DNA of 64,000 nt from Burkholderiaceae bacterium (GTDB taxonomy: Bacteria; Pseudomonadota; Gammaproteobacteria; Burkholderiales; Burkholderiaceae_E). Below the pieces are notes generated by a model. The model saw nothing but the letters and a program-made list of their open reading frames with translations, did not search any database and was not told where the DNA came from. The stretch lies in assembly GCA_023954045.1 (NCBI GenBank), contig JAMLIR010000016.1:29140-93139 (forward strand), in the 5' to 3' direction. The translations under genes and the position numbers were made by a program. The first letter of the stretch is position 1; the number at the start of each line of letters is the position of its first letter. Below are positions 63,099-64,000 of the stretch, piece by piece.

Positions 63099-64000
63099 TG
63101 TCCTCGGCAGCCCAAGGCCGGCCTCGGCAATGATGCTGCGCTGGATCTCGCTGGTACCCGCGAAGATCGTGCTGGAGATGCTGCGCCGCGCGGACCACTC
63201 GATGAGGCCGGCACCCCGGTAACCGCGCAGCAGCGTATCGGGTGCGGCCATGCGCAGCAGCTTCTGGCTGCATCCCATCCAGGACTCGCTGCCCATGAGC
63301 TTGACCATCGGGCCTTCGTGCTTGCGCACCCGCCCCTGCACGGAGGCCCAGAGGCAGCGGCGCGAGAGCGCATCGGTGACCTCGGCGCGGGCCGCGGTTT
63401 CGGCGATGGCCAGCCGCAGGCGCGGGTCCTGCATGGGGCCATCCGGCCCCTGCTGGCTGGCCCATGCCAGCGCAGCCCGGCAAAGTTCGCGCAGCCAGTT
63501 GATGTAAAGATCGCCACCCGACTGCTCGATCGCCAGTGCGGCGGCCAGTACCTTCGCGCCCTCGTTCACGCCGCCGATGCGATAGCGGTCCGGCACCACG
63601 AGCTCGCTGTAGAAGGTGACGTTGGTGCGATCATCGCCGATGGTCTTGATCTCGGTCACCGAGTAGCCGGCCTGTTCAACCGGGGCCAGGAACAGGGTGA
63701 TGCCCCGGTGCTTGTCCGGCCCGGTACGGGCCACCATGAGGTTGTAGCCGGAGCGATGACCGGTCGAGGTGAACATCTTCTGCCCGTTGATGAGCCAGTC
63801 CTCGCCGTTGCGCGTGGCCGTGGTCCGCGCCGCGAAAATGTCCGAGCCGCTCCCCGGCTCGGTGTAGCCCATGGCCAGGTGCACCTCGCCACGGGCAATC
63901 CGCGGCAGCAACTCGCGCTTCAACCAGTCGCTGCCGGCATGCTGGACCACCTTCCAGAGCATGTTGGTGACCCCCGGCATGAGCATGTGCCAGCCGGCCT
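63090..64000 (-). CDS. Acyl-CoA dehydrogenase family protein (N-terminus outside window)
   Basis: About 303 residues visible, open to the window edge (AGWHMLMPGV at its visible start). Acyl-CoA dehydrogenase landmarks: MGYTEPGSGSDIFAARTTA, QKMFTSTGHRSGYNLMVART (flavin region), PDRYRIGGVNEGAKVL, RKHEGPMVKLMGSESW, and C-terminal SSTIFAGTSEIQRSIIAEAGLGLPR. Where most members have Glu (YEGTSE), this protein has Ala (FAGTSE); members with this change often form mixed pairs or use another base. Neighbouring genes beyond the window are unknown. Its stop lies inside the 14-bp hairpin. Confidence 0.87.
   Translation of the reverse strand, partial: AGWHMLMPGVTNMLWKVVQHAGSDWLKRELLPRIARGEVHLAMGYTEPGSGSDIFAARTTATRNGEDWLINGQKMFTSTGHRSGYNLMVARTGPDKHRGITLFLAPVEQAGYSVTEIKTIGDDRTNVTFYSELVVPDRYRIGGVNEGAKVLAAALAIEQSGGDLYINWLRELCRAALAWASQQGPDGPMQDPRLRLAIAETAARAEVTDALSRRCLWASVQGRVRKHEGPMVKLMGSESWMGCSQKLLRMAAPDTLLRGYRGAGLIEWSARRSISSTIFAGTSEIQRSIIAEAGLGLPRTRG

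Overview
The window is a very GC-rich bacterial chromosome segment (roughly 70% G+C by eye). Third codon positions are almost all G or C, coding density is high, and genes are often joined by ATGA, GTGA or TGATG overlaps. The gene families fit a betaproteobacterium, most likely Burkholderiales: a leucine/isovalerate (liu) cluster containing aceK, a LIV-type ABC operon with embedded acyl-CoA synthetase, fixABCX, and prkA-yeaH-spoVR. No rRNA, tRNA, insertion sequence, prophage or CRISPR array is visible. The organism assignment is inference.

Layout. 1-2044: end of an elongasome operon (PBP2, RodA). 2115-3122: a minus-strand quinone oxidoreductase. 3204-9451: a tight plus-strand run of unknown pathway (CnbZ/RidA-like protein, TPP enzyme, BASS transporter, epimerase, SDR, DUF364 protein). 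9718-10443: SMUG1-type uracil-DNA glycosylase preceded by a heptamer repeat. 10440-26070: the liu region, holding a MerR regulator flanked by two near-identical operators, thioesterase, isovaleryl-CoA dehydrogenase, AceK, thiolase, SDR, RidA, acyl-CoA dehydrogenase, GST, TetR regulator, both methylcrotonyl-CoA carboxylase subunits, methylglutaconyl-CoA hydratase, HMG-CoA lyase, DUF1289 and MBL proteins. 26102-29043: gamma carbonic anhydrase, diguanylate cyclase and a divergent crotonase.

29090-37285 (minus): a LIV-type uptake system interleaved with two CoA ligases (livG, acyl-CoA synthetase, livH, livM, substrate-binding protein, livF, PaaK-like ligase, then the crotonase). A divergent Crp/Fnr-family gene (37438-38112) faces it across a CRP-type dyad. 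38155-41130 (minus): thiol methyltransferase-like protein, 3-hydroxyacyl-CoA dehydrogenase, an easily missed 49-residue membrane peptide and threonine dehydratase. 41300-46626: DUF2189 membrane protein, membrane-anchored trypsin-like protease, MoxR/DUF58/VWA trio, YkvA. 46663-50040: SH3 protein, SrkA kinase, alanine dehydrogenase, cytochrome c. 50069-53610 (minus): complete fixABCX with a perfect FNR-type box upstream, then EttA (plus). 55827-60565: prkA-yeaH-spoVR. 60663-63052: a QseBC-like two-component system with a YgiW-like periplasmic protein, in a stretch with different codon habits. 63090-64000: an acyl-CoA dehydrogenase cut by the window end, with Ala where the catalytic Glu is expected.

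A common theme is acyl-CoA and branched-chain carbon catabolism. Leucine/isovalerate breakdown gives acetyl-CoA plus acetoacetate; AceK can then steer isocitrate to the glyoxylate bypass, the LIV/ligase operon imports and activates carboxylates, and FixABCX and acyl-CoA dehydrogenases handle the flavin electrons. No clear-cut new defence or mobile system was found. The best candidates for undescribed biology are the TPP/BASS/DUF364 operon, the transport-activation operon with its Crp-family switch, and the small membrane peptide.
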